Below, in pieces: positions 11,560 to 23,709 of a stretch of DNA of 64,000 bases. Each line of letters begins with the position of its first letter. Position 1 is the first letter of the stretch. This DNA is from Sphagnum magellanicum (lineage: Eukaryota > Streptophyta > Sphagnopsida > Sphagnales > Sphagnaceae): NCBI GenBank assembly GCA_021904315.1, contig CM038919.1, positions 8,804,001 through 8,868,000 on the forward strand, given 5' to 3'. The translations under genes were made by a program, and so were the position numbers. A model generated the notes under the pieces. The model saw only the letters and a program-made list of their open reading frames with translations. It made no database searches and was not told the DNA's origin.

Positions 11560-12360
11560 CCACCCAACACTGGCTAGAAACCAATAGGGAAATAATCTTT
11601 TTGAAATATTGAAAAAAAAGCTGCAAAAATGTGGTGACTAGAACACCCAAAAATTCACATGCTTTGAATCATTTAATTTGAAAAAAAAGGGCTACTTGCA
11701 GAATTTAGCTAGAAAAAGGGTAAATACATTTTCTCTGGAATATGTAGGAGTTCATGGTCTTTATTTTTCATAGTTAAATCGGCGATCATCCATGATACAA
11801 TTTAGCCAAATTTGGCTATAAACATGATATGAAAGTAAAAAAGAGTTAAGATTCCTTCACATTTTTGGCTGCATTTTTGGCTAGAACCCAATAGGGAAAT
11901 ATGATGTTATTTAAAATTAAAATACTGTAAAAATTTGGTGACTAGAAAAACCAAAAAACACACATGTTTAGGCATTTTTGAAAAAAATTAGCCAACTTGC
12001 TAAATTTAGCCCCAAAAAGAAGGCTAAGTACTCTTTCTCTGGGGTCTATTGCAGCTGGGGGGCCCTTTTTTCTTTTTCTTTTTCTTTTTTCGTATTTGTG
12101 ATGCAGCTAAACTGGCAATCATCCACAATAAAGTTTAGCCAAATTTGGCTATAAACAGGATATGAAAGTAAAAAAAAGTTTAAGATTTCTTCACATTTTT
12201 TGGCTACATTCCAGTATCCAAAATAGGGAAATCTTTTTACAATATGTTATTTTAAAATTAAAGAATTTGGCGAATAGAAAACCAGAGAAAACACACATAT
12301 TTTTAACCATTTTGAAAATCTTTGAACCCAACTCACTAAATTTAGCCAAAAAGTGGAAAA
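11560..12360 (+). repeat. About 330-bp tandem unit carrying the hairpin repeat (copies B and C)
   Basis: Hairpin cores at about 11775-11875 and 12098-12205 share ATCATCCA, TTTAGCCAAATTTGGCTATA, AACA-GATATGAAAGTAAAAAA and TTCACATTTTT. Each core is followed by GGCTA..CAATAGGGAAAT, a TTTGGTGACTAGAAAAACC block and an ACACACAT block. The second half of the unit also occurs once before copy B (from about 11560). This gives roughly two and a half head-to-tail copies of about 330 bp. Confidence 0.7.
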
Positions 12361-12430
12361 GAAAAAAAAAAAAAAAAGGCTAACCTAGCTAGCAGCTATC
12401 ATCAAGGTGGTGTTGCACAACACTAGATTG

Positions 12431-12646
12431 ATGCTGTTGGTGGTGATGATGTTGTTGTTGTTGTGTCTGGAAGCTTTTACTCCTCCTCCTTGTCCTGGGA
12501 GATCTTGTTCATATCACAGTGATGATGTTTGTGGGACAGTTAAAGAAAAGGAAGAAGACTTGCAACTGACAAGTAGTCGCTTCCTCTTCAAAGCTCCATG
12601 CTCCTCCATACCTACTACTACTACCCAACGACAGTTGCACATCTGA
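12431..12646 (+). CDS. Possible small secreted Cys-containing peptide, unidentified
   Basis: The ATG at 12431 opens a 71-residue frame. Residues 1-16 are strongly hydrophobic (MLLVVMMLLLLCLEAF), resembling a signal peptide, followed by TPPPCPGRSCSYHSDDVCG, a charged KEKEED stretch and a Ser/Thr-rich tail. Four cysteines follow the hydrophobic region. I do not recognise a peptide-hormone motif (no CLE, EPF, RALF or PSK signature). It lies just after the tandem hairpin repeats with no visible promoter. It could equally be a chance frame in a GTT/GAT-rich stretch, so it is listed only as a candidate. Confidence 0.25.
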   Translation: MLLVVMMLLLLCLEAFTPPPCPGRSCSYHSDDVCGTVKEKEEDLQLTSSRFLFKAPCSSIPTTTTQRQLHI

Positions 12647-13359
12647 TAACTTCCTTTGAAAGTGGGCTGTGTGTGTGTGTGTGTGTTTGTGTCAGCTGAT
12701 TTCATAAATGGTGGTTGACATAGCCAAGTGCAATAATAATACTACTTGTACTCAAGAATAAAAATTTCACGCCTTCAGTGGCCTCCTCCTTCAATGATAT
12801 TTTGCTCTTCACAATTTGGACAAAAACTTTTTGGGACCCTTCTTCACATGTGAAAGGTGAATTGTTTTTTTTTTTTTCCCCCCAAACTTTCAATTGAAGG
12901 GCATTTGTAGAATGACAAAAAAATTCACATAACTTATTTTATTGCTTACACAATCTATGAAGCAAGGGAGTTTGATTTGTTTTGTTGGCCTTGCATATAT
13001 TGTGTTTAGATTCATTATAGAGTATAGTAGATTAAGGGATTTTGGCCCCTAGGTAGCAGGTTTATTTTCATATGAGGATTTTTGAAAGATGATATTTTGG
13101 CTGGCGTTGAAACTTGAGATTAGTTATGGAGTTATGATATCTTGAAGGATTTTGGTTTCTTTTAGAGGATTTTTTTTGAAGATTATATTTTTGCATGGTG
13201 AAATATTTCAATTTACATCATTCTTCCACCCCTTGTTTATCATCCTAAGATCTCCCAATCCATGGCACTTCATTCTGTGCTCTTGGTATTTTCAGAAAGC
13301 TCTCAATGAGTATGGGTGCACCAACTTGGTTTGAGACTGGTTGGAGCTATTGTGTGGAA
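12647..13359. other. Intergenic
   Basis: A (GT)n run lies at about 12668-12690. No gene is supported. Confidence 0.5.
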
Positions 13360-13745
13360 GCTTGATTATTGAACCATTTTCTCAATGAAAACTAAATAAA
13401 TTAAAATCGAAACTGAAAACTGTATTGGAATTTGGGGGTGTTCTTGGAGTTGTTGCAAAGCCCTTAACAAGTCAGATTTAATAGAGTTTAATTCACAATA
13501 TTCAGAGCTAAGGTGTGTGGAACATATTGATTCTTGAGTAGATTTTGTTGCTGCAAATTCAAACAAGTTGCAAAAAATGGGTTTGGAAAGAAAAATCAGT
13601 TGAGCACTCAATCACTGTGTTCACATTCTCGAATTTAGAAATTTTCAATTCTGAAAATGTGAAAAATAAAGAATGTGTTCACACTTGGGCCAACAGCCCA
13701 GGCTACACTAGTGGCTATTCATTATTGTAATCCATGCAGCTAGGT
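13360..13745 (+). repeat. Dispersed repeat family R2, copy 1
   Basis: Shares ordered blocks with 47765-48080: a TTGGGGG-GTTCTTGG block, GTTG..AAAGCCCTT, AGATTTAnTAGAG, AGAGCTAAGGTG, then GTTCACACTTG..CCAA and CCACACTAG-like blocks. Both copies run in the same direction. No coding domain is visible. Possibly a non-autonomous retroelement or MITE; class unknown. Confidence 0.6.
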
Positions 13746-16017
13746 GGTGGATATTAAACCTTTAACCTAATTAGGTTTTGTGTTAAGTTCAGGTTCAGAC
13801 TCTTGATCTATAGCACCAAAACACAGTTTCGTCCTTGTTGCTGTGAGCTACTGAAACTTGTTGTATGTTGGGAATGAAGATGGGTATTGTAAAGTGATGT
13901 TGCTCCAAATATTGGGTCCCAGGAACATCCCTCCAGAGAAGAGCTGGAAACCCATTTGAGATAAACCCTAAACTCTTAAACCCTGAATACATTACTGAAG
14001 AATATCTGAAGAATGAATCTTCTGCATCATCTTCATCAAATTCCAAACATAGAATCGAAGTGACTGAGAATCAATTATCAATATATCTTCTCTGCTGTCT
14101 TGTGTCTTGATCTGCGAAGATGATATTCAAGAAATGAGGTTAAGGTGGTGAGAACAACGGTGGTGCAGCTGTCTGGAAAGAAAGCATTGCCAGAAGAAGG
14201 GAAATTCATTGAATTTTGAGTGCATGTGATGTAAACTTCCATGTAAGAATTATACTATCATCCAATGTGATCTTTCAGCCTGAAAACATTGCCATTTTCT
14301 AAAATCGAAAAGGCCATGTGAGATTATTTATCTGCTTTTAATTAGGCTCTGGAATTTATTCTTTCATTTGATTGATTGAGAACACATCTGTTTTTGTCAG
14401 TTCACTATAACCCTGAGTTTCAAAAAGGGGTTATGTATTTCTCCAATGTGTGTTGTTGGCCTGCTTTGGTATTATGAATACAGCTTACTACTATAATTGA
14501 GCAATTTTTTTTTTCTCTGTGCACAATGTTAAACACAATCTGTCAATTTGCTGAACAAACACTTGGGGAAGTAACCCAAGTTGGCAGTGATGAATTAATT
14601 CGAGCTGCAGCTAAAGTGGGTCCAAGTCAATCAATAGAAGCTCCAAGCTTGATGATGCTACAGAAATAATCATACCCAAGTTTGTATGTGTTGTGATTGA
14701 AAAGCTTTTTTCTGCCAACTTTGATGAAATGTGGACAAAATTTACTAAGTGAAGAAGCTTCAACTGCCTCCACACCCAATGTAGGAAACTGCTTTCCTCT
14801 CTCTCTTAAAGATACGTATAGAGTGTACACCAATGTTGCACCACATTTTACAAAATCTTCTATATTCCAGGCTTGTGTTCCACTACAGATATTCAACACA
14901 TACCTAGTGCATTTTTTTGTTTAGAAGCTCCAAGTTACACCAGTCATGTATGCATACCATTAATTTTCAACTTCCAGAGGACTTATATCACACCTGGGAT
15001 TTCTGGTCCAAAATCTGTCCAAAACAATCCATTACAAGGTTAAGCCCATATTATATGAATCAGTGCAGACTTGTTGGCATTGTGATCAAATTGAACTGCA
15101 TGACTTGGTCAATTTTGTATCTGCTTATATTTTTTGGTTCAGCTCTAAATTTCTAATAGGATTCTATAACAGAAAGCTGGTGATTCTTCCCATACAGATG
15201 TGAGCAGAGTGTTGTCAATTGTCCAGAACTAGAGGTAGTAGATGGCGCACTTTGGACAACCAGGGTTGTTCTTGGGACCCCAGAGGGCTACATACCTAAT
15301 AAGACTTCTTGTTAGAGATTGACTCCCTCTCAAAATGACCCTCCGGATGCAATGACCCATGAAACAAGAGAATCAAGACAGGAAGAGAGGAACAAGGACC
15401 AAACCAAATCATACATACACACATCAAGGCAGTCATAGAAAAGAAGGTCAAAAGTCACTCACTGAGGGGCTGACATTCTTAAAAGACAAGACATTCAAGT
15501 GCTTTACAATGGGTAAAGCAAGTTCAGAATCCCGGATGGACGGTGTGGGCTTGAAATTTGCCCCCAAGGAGTTGTCCACGGGTGATGGTGGGTGGATGAG
15601 CTGATTATAAAGAAGATCTCACACACCAGGGCTCAATTGTGCTTGTTTGCTATGAGTGCTTGCCATTTGGTAGGTGTCTTCTTGAGCTTTTGAAGCAGCA
15701 GCTTGGGTGCTTTACCTGAATGAGAGAGATAATTGCAAACATATGACAGTTGATGGTAAAAATTATTATTATGCAATGTATCTTCATGTTACTGACACCA
15801 CCATGGTTCAAATAATTCTAACTTATACAAAGGGTGAGTTGCACTTGGTATGCCACCCACCATACCTACCTACCTCTTTGAGTACTTAGTGGGCACCCAA
15901 ACTTTAGGGTTTCACAGGTGAATCATGGGTCTGCTGGTCTCCAACTATTTGACTGAAGCAAATGAGATTGTCAGAGTTAAATGGGTGGCTTTCATGGCAA
16001 CACACCTTAAACCCAGG
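13746..16017. other. Intergenic
   Basis: Several short overlapping open frames occur here (13795-14046, 14627-14924, 15359-15604) without domains, membrane segments or splice-supported continuation. Nothing else is recognised. Confidence 0.5.
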
Positions 16018-16045
16018 TTTAGGGTTTAGGGTTCAGAGTTTAGGG
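16018..16045 (+). repeat. Interstitial telomere-like repeat
   Basis: Consecutive TTTAGGG units, the last one after a degenerate unit (TTCAGAG). The same heptamer recurs at 28838-28857, near 29960 and at 45480-45504. Confidence 0.8.
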
Positions 16046-18457
16046 CATGTATGGGCAACCAAATTGATCATTTTCTTTTCTTCCATGTCCAATTCATTTC
16101 TTTGAATCATTTTCTTTCAGATTTGTTTGTAAACATCCTGCCAATAGCCCATTATGGTTGTGACTAGTTGGGACTCCTAGCCATCTTGTATGTGGTTATG
16201 AGTGGTTAGAGATGTTAGATGTTAACTAGACTATCGACTCAAACACACTACATGATACAAAGTCAATCAATAATGGAACATGAGGAGGGTTGGAAAATCG
16301 TATTATGGTGTGGTTTCCTTATAACAATCAAAAAATGACATCCTTGAATAAAGGATAGTTTAGATATCAGAATGCAATCACCCTAAGCTCTTTAGTTATT
16401 TGGCATCATGATATGTTTGCCTACAACCCTATGACCTAAAATTTTAATGGATCAAACATGATATTAGTGAACCAAGGTTAAAAGATGAACACAATGGACA
16501 TAAAGTTATGTTTTGAAAAACAACAAATAGTCCCATATATAAATCATAATCAAAGTTTTGTGTAATCTTTTAATCTCCTATCTTTGTTGACAACTAGGAC
16601 TTGAAGTTTTTTGTTGATCCAATTTCGTCTTCATTTTCATTGAACTTTTTGCTAGTCGATATAATGAATCATTAGTACCTTTCATCATTTGACAATTCTT
16701 ATGACATTGTTTGATTCATGGATTGGTTATACAATGAGAGATCTATTTGGCCATACATTGTTTAAGATACAACAAATTAATCAATCTTAATTGTCCTCAA
16801 AATGAAATTTTTCATTGCATAATTCTTGGATGAACTAAAGATGATATATCCATCAATTATAATGATTATTGCCCACTCCAAGATTCTTTCAAGCACAACT
16901 CATGGGCTCAATTTGTCCCATCATAATTGTTTTCATGTGTTCTATCTCTTCACAATATGACAATGCATCAAGTTCTAATACATGTCATTCTTAGGGACCT
17001 CAACCATGACAAAAACAAGGGTCATTTACACATGAAGAATTTTTCACACTTGTTTTGAACATGAAAGAATAATTACTAGTTACAATTGTTATGGTTCATT
17101 TAACTTTGGATATGTCTTGATGAAATTCCCCACATTATTGTAAATTTGATAGATATTAATAATGTTTTGACACAAGTGTATTCATCATAAAGTAAAATTG
17201 ATCGTCTAAGCCAAAGAAAATGGGTGACATCAAGGAAATATGATTTTGCATAAGAATGTTCACTATATAAAAATAAGTTTAAGTTTGCATGGTTAAAAGT
17301 TTGTCATAAGAACATTCCTTTCCCAAAAGGTTTTATTTATAATATAACATTATGCTTGATTTTTTATTTTATTCATGCATTAACAAGCCATTAAACATTT
17401 TGGGAAAATTATGTCTCTCAATGGCAAATGTTAATTAATTGTGAATAAGCTTGTAATGCAACTTGATTTAGGTAAACTTGTAAGAGAAGTAACCAATTCT
17501 ACTTATTTGATAAGGATGTTCATGCATATGCACATTTTAAAAATGACACAATGTTTTTCTGAATTACAATAATTAATGTTGTTGCAAAGCTACTATAAAG
17601 TTCTTAAGGATTTACCTTTAAAGTTATTCACATGGTTGCTTTCATTTCAAGGAAGATGATCTTTTCCAAATTATGAAAAGGTAGTCAAGAATTGCACTTG
17701 TTGGTATTCTATTCATGTGTTTGGGAGTGGTATACCTTCTTCCAATTTTAGTATGCAAAAGGGAACATTGAATTTATGTGTAATGAAAGGTGTGCCAATG
17801 AGATTAATAACCAACCACCCCCTTAATGCATTCATCATTTAGACAACATGGTTAAAGATTCAAGAAAATAATATTAAGTTGTAATATTCTAATGGGTCAA
17901 TCAATATTTTCATCCAAATCAATAAAATATCGGAAAATTTTGTGAATTGTAAGAGTTTGGAATAATGAAGTTTTAAACAAATATGTTCATAAGGTTCAAG
18001 GTTTATTAATTGTAGTTTGCAAAATATACAAATGTATCAAAGATAATCCAAACAATGTAAATTACTCAATCATTTTATTTATGGTTAATTATTGCTAATT
18101 TTCTAGAAATAAATGGCTTGTTCCTAGTACAAAGGATTTTAAGGGATAAAAAAACTTTAAAACCACATGTGATGCACCACTAGACAATCATATGGATACA
18201 TTACCTTACCCTAAGGTTAGTTTTGTCATTAAATAATCCACAAAATAGTGAAATGAAATTTCGTGAAAATATGAAATTGACATATTGAAAATCATCATAA
18301 TTATAATAGGCTACACTTTGAATCATTTCACTAGTCATAGTATCATAGTAGATGATGGAAAAAATATAATTTCAAAATTATTTTTAAAATTATTTTTTGG
18401 AAAAACATAATTATTCTTTTGTCATTGTGGAAATTGACCCTAGGCTATAGTATATAT
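16046..18457. other. Intergenic, AT-rich and CG-poor
   Basis: No gene, RNA or organised repeat was seen. CG dinucleotides are rare, as expected of old heavily methylated plant DNA. Confidence 0.5.
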
Positions 18458-18566
18458 CACTAGTAGAAAAACCCCATTTTTTGACTCGTCTTAGGTGACT
18501 AAAAGTGTTTTTTGTGACTATTTTTGATCCTAAGACAAGTCAAAAAATGGGGTTTTTCTACTAGTA
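18458..18566. mobile_element. 109-bp CACTA-like foldback MITE
   Basis: The left end CACTAGTAGAAAAACCCCAT runs on through TTTTGACTCGTCTTAGG. The right end is its reverse complement (CCTAAGACAAGTC, then ATGGGGTTTTTCTACTAGT) with one interior mismatch and the last base changed. The arms are about 37 bp with about 35 bases between them. The flanking trinucleotide is TAT on both sides (18455-18457 and 18567-18569), which fits the 3-bp target duplication of CACTA transposons. There is no coding capacity. Confidence 0.88.
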
Positions 18567-20736
18567 TATGCATCCTCATTAGCATGAAACTATTAGCCTT
18601 CCACCAACTAGTAGTTTATATTTGATTTTTATTTTCAACCTTTAGCGAAATAGCTATATCTAAACCTTCCATATTGCAAATTTCTCATTTCAACCATTCA
18701 AGGTTTAGCCAATTGTTGTAGACTTAATTAGGAACATTAGAAACATGGATAACTCCTTGGTAAGTAACTTGTAATTAACAGCCACCAATCTTTTTTTAAA
18801 AAAAACTTATCACCTTAAGGCAAGGCCTAGTCATTGGAGTTTAGGTCCTCACCTTTTTTAGATATATATTTTTTTAAACTTGTCAAATTAACATTTGGGA
18901 TTTTGTCCCTAGGGCCTGGACCTTCACTACTAAATGGTTCATCTTTTGCAAATTTCTAATAATGACCACTCTACTAACCTGTAAATAATTCATATATATA
19001 TATATATATATATATATAATGTCAACCTTCAACTTTTCATGTGTATCGTATGTTTGATTTTTATTGCTCAAGAGAAATTTGAATACATTTGGATTTTGGA
19101 TTTTGTAATTATGAAAATGGATTAGATTTTAATACATTTAAAATGGAACCAAGTCACTAAAATTTTGATACAAACTTGTAGATTTTTTTTACACAAAAAA
19201 GTTAGAACTTCATATGTTTCATAAAGAAAATATGAACTTGTATCTTCATTTTCTCATAAGAAAGAAAACCCAATAGCCTTCAAATTTTTATTTTTAAGAA
19301 ACCATAGCAAAAAATCTCTTCAAATTTTAGTCAAGTCGTTAGCACTAGCTACATTTTGCCATGCCCTGCACAAGTTTGGCACCATACAAGTGCTTGGCAT
19401 AAATTTTTTTGTTATAAATGAAAATTGGAAAAGAATGACTAAAACTATTTCATTATATATACTGGGTGAAAGATATCCACCATAGTGCATATAAGAGATT
19501 CAAAATTAAAAATGAATGCATGATCGATTTAAATGTCATCTTGCTAATTGTTTCTAGTCACTTACTTGAACTCTCAAAGTTCAACTCATGTAATGTTTTT
19601 TTACTAATTTGAAAATAAACATAATTTAATCAACAAGTGATAGCTAATCCCCAATGGAATCAAGTGTGACATTTATCAACACCTTCTTTCAAACATGTGA
19701 TTCTCATTCTATTTCCTATTTTAAAATTGAATATTATACATATTAAATTTGAAGAGAAAAATGTAAACTAATATCACATATTCAATATCTAAACTTTTGT
19801 AAAACCTAAAAATTTAGATTTTAATCCAACTCAATGGTTTCATTCACTAAATATTAGCCTCTTGTTTTATGGAATTACAATGTAACATAGACACATGCCA
19901 CATCAAGTGATGGTGTATTTCAAAATGTTTTGCATGTGCATGTTGAACAAGTTTTTGAACATGATTGTAAATTGATTATTACAATATAATTGCATTGGCA
20001 CATTTTTTTTTAAGGACTACAACTCTTAAAGGAATTATTTTAACCATGCCACTTTTTAGCACCATTTTCCAATGATCTAATATTCAATTATATTATAATT
20101 AACAAGTTCAAATCATAGATATAACTCATTATTCCAAATAATAATGCAAGAACAAAATTTGAACAACATTTTATTTTTATTGAATGTCATTTGTAAAGAT
20201 CTCAATACTAATTTGAATAATATCTCAATGCAATGTTTTCCTTGTGCAAGAAAATGATTTTGATATGTGTTAGCTTATTGCATGTTGACATATCCAAGTA
20301 GTTTCTTTACAACATGAAGAATGCCTTTTGGGGAGCATTCAATGTCCTTGCCAAGAAACTAACAAAGTATGATAGAGTAGGTGTAGTTTGAGTTCATGGG
20401 GCTAAACTACCCACAAAATTTGAGATGGTAGGCTTTATTTACAAGTTTTGAATCCATATATTTTTGGATTTTAATACATTCATCCATGTGAATGAAGTTG
20501 TAGGGTTATAGTCAAAATGTTTTTGAACATTTTTGAAAATATACTCAACAAATTTGATTTTTGAAACATTCCAAATATTAATGACAAGAATTGCACACCA
20601 ACATTAGGTTGCATGATACCCAACTTTGATAGCTCAAATTATTATTCCAATTATCCTTGGGCCATGAATGCAAGTTTCTCTAAATTATTAATTTTATTGA
20701 TAGTGAATCATTCACAAATTTGGGCTCCACATTGTT
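18567..20736. other. Intergenic, AT-rich
   Basis: Contains an (AT)n run at 18992-19018. No gene is supported. Confidence 0.5.
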
Positions 20737-21555
20737 TCATTCTACCAATGATGATGAATTTTTTTTAAAAAAAGGATAAATATTTTGGGAAGGGACAAAT
20801 GTATTTTTGTTTATGGAGTTTTGCAAATGTGTTCGCATTTGTGTCAAAACATATTGAGATTTTTTGGGATCAAATCCAAACATAATGTTTGTTGCATATG
20901 TTATTGTGAAAACACCACATGATGAACTGTCTATTTGTTGCATTACATTTGCATATGTGTATAACAAGTTGTTCACATTTATAAATTTGCATAATAATTG
21001 GATTGTGTCACTATGCAAATTTTTCATCATTAGCATATGCGAATCATATTTTATACAATGTAAATTAGGAATTAACATGTGGATTTTTACTAATATCCAA
21101 TGATTGTTGTTTATGAATATGTGTTGAAAATATTTTTTAACAAACATACATTTTTTTCCTACGATTGCATATGTACGTTGTTCATATTGTAATTTTTCAA
21201 CATATAATATTTGCATAGTGCTTGCTAAATGTTGGTCATTTAGCCATCCGTTTGGGTCAAGAAGGATATTCTCACCTACTTTAGTTAATTGGAGGTCTTC
21301 AATCCAATAATCAATGTTGTCATACTCATTAAAGTCATTTTCTAGATCACTTGGTATTGTATATTTTTTTGGTTTTTTAGTCATGTAATAAATTGTCATC
21401 ACATTTTTTAAGGTCAATATTTGAATCCATAGGAATTTCAATATATTTGTTGGTTTAGTTACCATTTGTATTGAATTTTTTTGGTCTAAAAGAGATTTTT
21501 TCTTCTTTGATGACCCTTTATTTGGCTTTACATATGTTTTCAATAGATATATCCC
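20737..21555 (-). pseudogene. Ulp1/C48-type cysteine protease of a mobile element
   Basis: This minus-strand frame is open from 21555 to its stop at 20737; the first ATG is at 21465, giving 242 residues. Counting from the TTG at 21543, a basic Lys/Ser-rich N-terminus (1-60) precedes the protease domain (about 75-235). WLND at 100-103 matches the Ulp1 substrate-groove motif; the catalytic set is His148 (NNNHWILV), Asp167 (KYDSH), Gln203 (QQIDSSSC) and Cys209, with the family spacing Gln-X5-Cys. C48 proteases cleave SUMO-like conjugates, and many plant and animal transposons carry them. No internal stop breaks the protease domain. However, the frame overlaps a helicase fragment upstream in a different frame, no promoter is seen, and the surroundings are decayed, so a mobile-element relic is more likely than a host SUMO protease. 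The protease itself might still be intact. Confidence 0.72.
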
Positions 21556-21899
21556 TTAATATTTACGAGTCCATCCAAGGAACGTAATTGTGATAATGTT
21601 ACATATATGTTGTGCATGTTAATTGGTAGATTATCGAGTGGTTGTTTCAAATCTATGATCAAGTGATCAAATATTTGTTCTCGAAATTTAAAGTTTGCAA
21701 GACAAAAAATAGGGGCAAGCGATAGTTGCTATCTATTTATGTTAAATGTCTTGGAAGTATTTGATAATGATATTGAAAAGTTTTGGATATCGGTACTATC
21801 GGTATGACATTTTTTGGCAGACCTTCTAAGCTTATGTCGTGTCAACTCACATGAGCACTTTTCTAGGATCATTCTTTCAAAGTCAATACAAAGAAGCAT
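21540..21899 (-). pseudogene. C-terminal end of a Pif1/RecD-like helicase, decayed
   Basis: The minus-strand translation from 21899 ends LAPIFCLANFKFREQIFDH, LIIDLKQPLDNLPINMHN, IYVTLSQLRSLDGLVNIKG and stops at 21540-21542. This follows the end of superfamily-1B helicases: a K-QGQT-like motif, here degenerated to KFREQIF, a conserved IIDL stretch, and motif VI (YVxLSRxRSLxGL, with the Arg changed to Gln). One in-frame TAG at 21729-21731 interrupts it. The downstream Ulp1 frame lies in the -1 register and overlaps its last codons, so the two probably belonged to one element or one polyprotein. Upstream helicase motifs (Walker A and B) were not found. The helicase call rests on the motif VI neighbourhood only. 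Confidence 0.5.
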
Positions 21900-23709
21900 T
21901 GCAGAGGTTGATAGAAGAAAATTTCAACAAACTAAATAACATGTGTGGGAGTTAAGTCTTCTTAAATGGTAGTTTTAATTAGGCACCTTTATAATAGAAT
22001 TTTGACAATCATTCTACAAACAACACTAAGTAATTACAATGCAAAAAACCAACTGACATTGCAAGACAGTGACAAAGGTGTGTTTCCAAAGGAAGGGTCC
22101 ACCATCTTAGCTGGGGGGTACTTACAACTAGATTCTAAACATTCGAAATGATGTCCATCCTTCTTTTGCAAGCAATCTTGATCCACTTAACTTCTTTGAA
22201 CAAGCTTAGGCATTAAAGGAAAAAATCACCACTTTAAGTAATAAAAACAAAAGCAAAGAAACATAACATATGCAATGCAAAGACCAATGAAATATATCAC
22301 TTCTTCTTGCCAACACTATACATGAGATGGTCATTGGGAAAAAGGCATTACCTTGATGGGGAAGGTGGTTTGACACAAATATTGTTGTAACATACAAAAA
22401 GGGAAGACTTACTTTGTCTTGAACTAGAAAACAAGAGTTTTATGGGCATGAACTTCAGAAAGGATACTATACAAATGATATGTATTGGGCAACAACAATG
22501 AGCTAGTACCATCTTAACTACCCACTAACTTCATCAATTGATTATAGGTTAATTTTAATTGTAAGATAACAACATTGTATACTCAATTTTGATCACAAAA
22601 TCCCCAAGAAAATAGGAAGACTCAACCATGATATCACCTAGTGTTGACAATAGAGTGTGAAAAAAAACCACAGAAAGCCACCCAAGGAAACAAAATAACA
22701 CATGTGGGAAAGGAGGAGGAGGAGAAAAAACTCAAAGGAGATAAAAGAAACATTGACATCAAAGAAAAATGCAAATGTAAATCCAATGGGAAGTTTAGTC
22801 TTCTACACTCAACACAAAGGAATTTGTTATTGTAACGACAGGAGAGATAGCCTCAAAACTACTCTTAGTTATCTTGAAACTCATTTTTTTGCTATCCATC
22901 CCCCATCTAGTGAAATGACAGTGCGTGCCATTGGAAATATGTACCTAACACAACAACATTCTTCTTTAAAGGTGTACACATAGTTCTACTTAATCTTCAA
23001 AATGAACTTCATCTTCTTTGGTGTAAAAATAGATGTTTGTTTCTTATAAGCTAAAAAAATATTATTGGGTATTATAACTTCCCCTCCTTCCTTGAATACC
23101 TCACTAGTTGCATGTTTTCTATATCATCAATACTTAAGGAAGGAAATGCCTTTTCCAAGCTGACATCGGTTTGCTTTTGCAAAGGAAGTATCTTTTTTAA
23201 CATTACATTTTTTTCCTTAGCATTTATTAACAAGGAAGGGAATGATGATGATGCTTCACCATTGCTCTGCTGACTCTCTTACACAATTGTTGCATGAGAT
23301 AACCCACAAACAACACTTGTTAGTTAACTATTGTGAGACACGGCTAAGACTTTTGTAGAACTGTTACAAACAATAATGGTTCGATGTCCTTTTCATTACA
23401 ATTATTTTTCAACATTGCATTAGCACTTCCTTCAAAACCAAAGTATGATTAGGCTATTAGCCAACTGACATAAGCCAAGTTTGATAAAATTGAAACATGG
23501 TGCCAAGGATATTGAAATTCTAGATCTAACAACATATTAGTGGAATAGGAAAACTGAAACAAAAGAAAAAAAAAACGTAAGAAACCAACCTTCAAAAATG
23601 GAGAAAAGAAAAAAATAGTGGGAACAACCATCACAATCAAACACATTTTTCAATTATCTTCAACATTAGCATGTATGGGTAACGACATGTTGCCTTTGCA
23701 TCTCTTCAT
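21900..23709. other. Intergenic or decayed element interior
   Basis: No domain is recognised. If the flanking minus-strand fragments belong to one element, this would be its interior, now too degraded to read. Confidence 0.35.
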
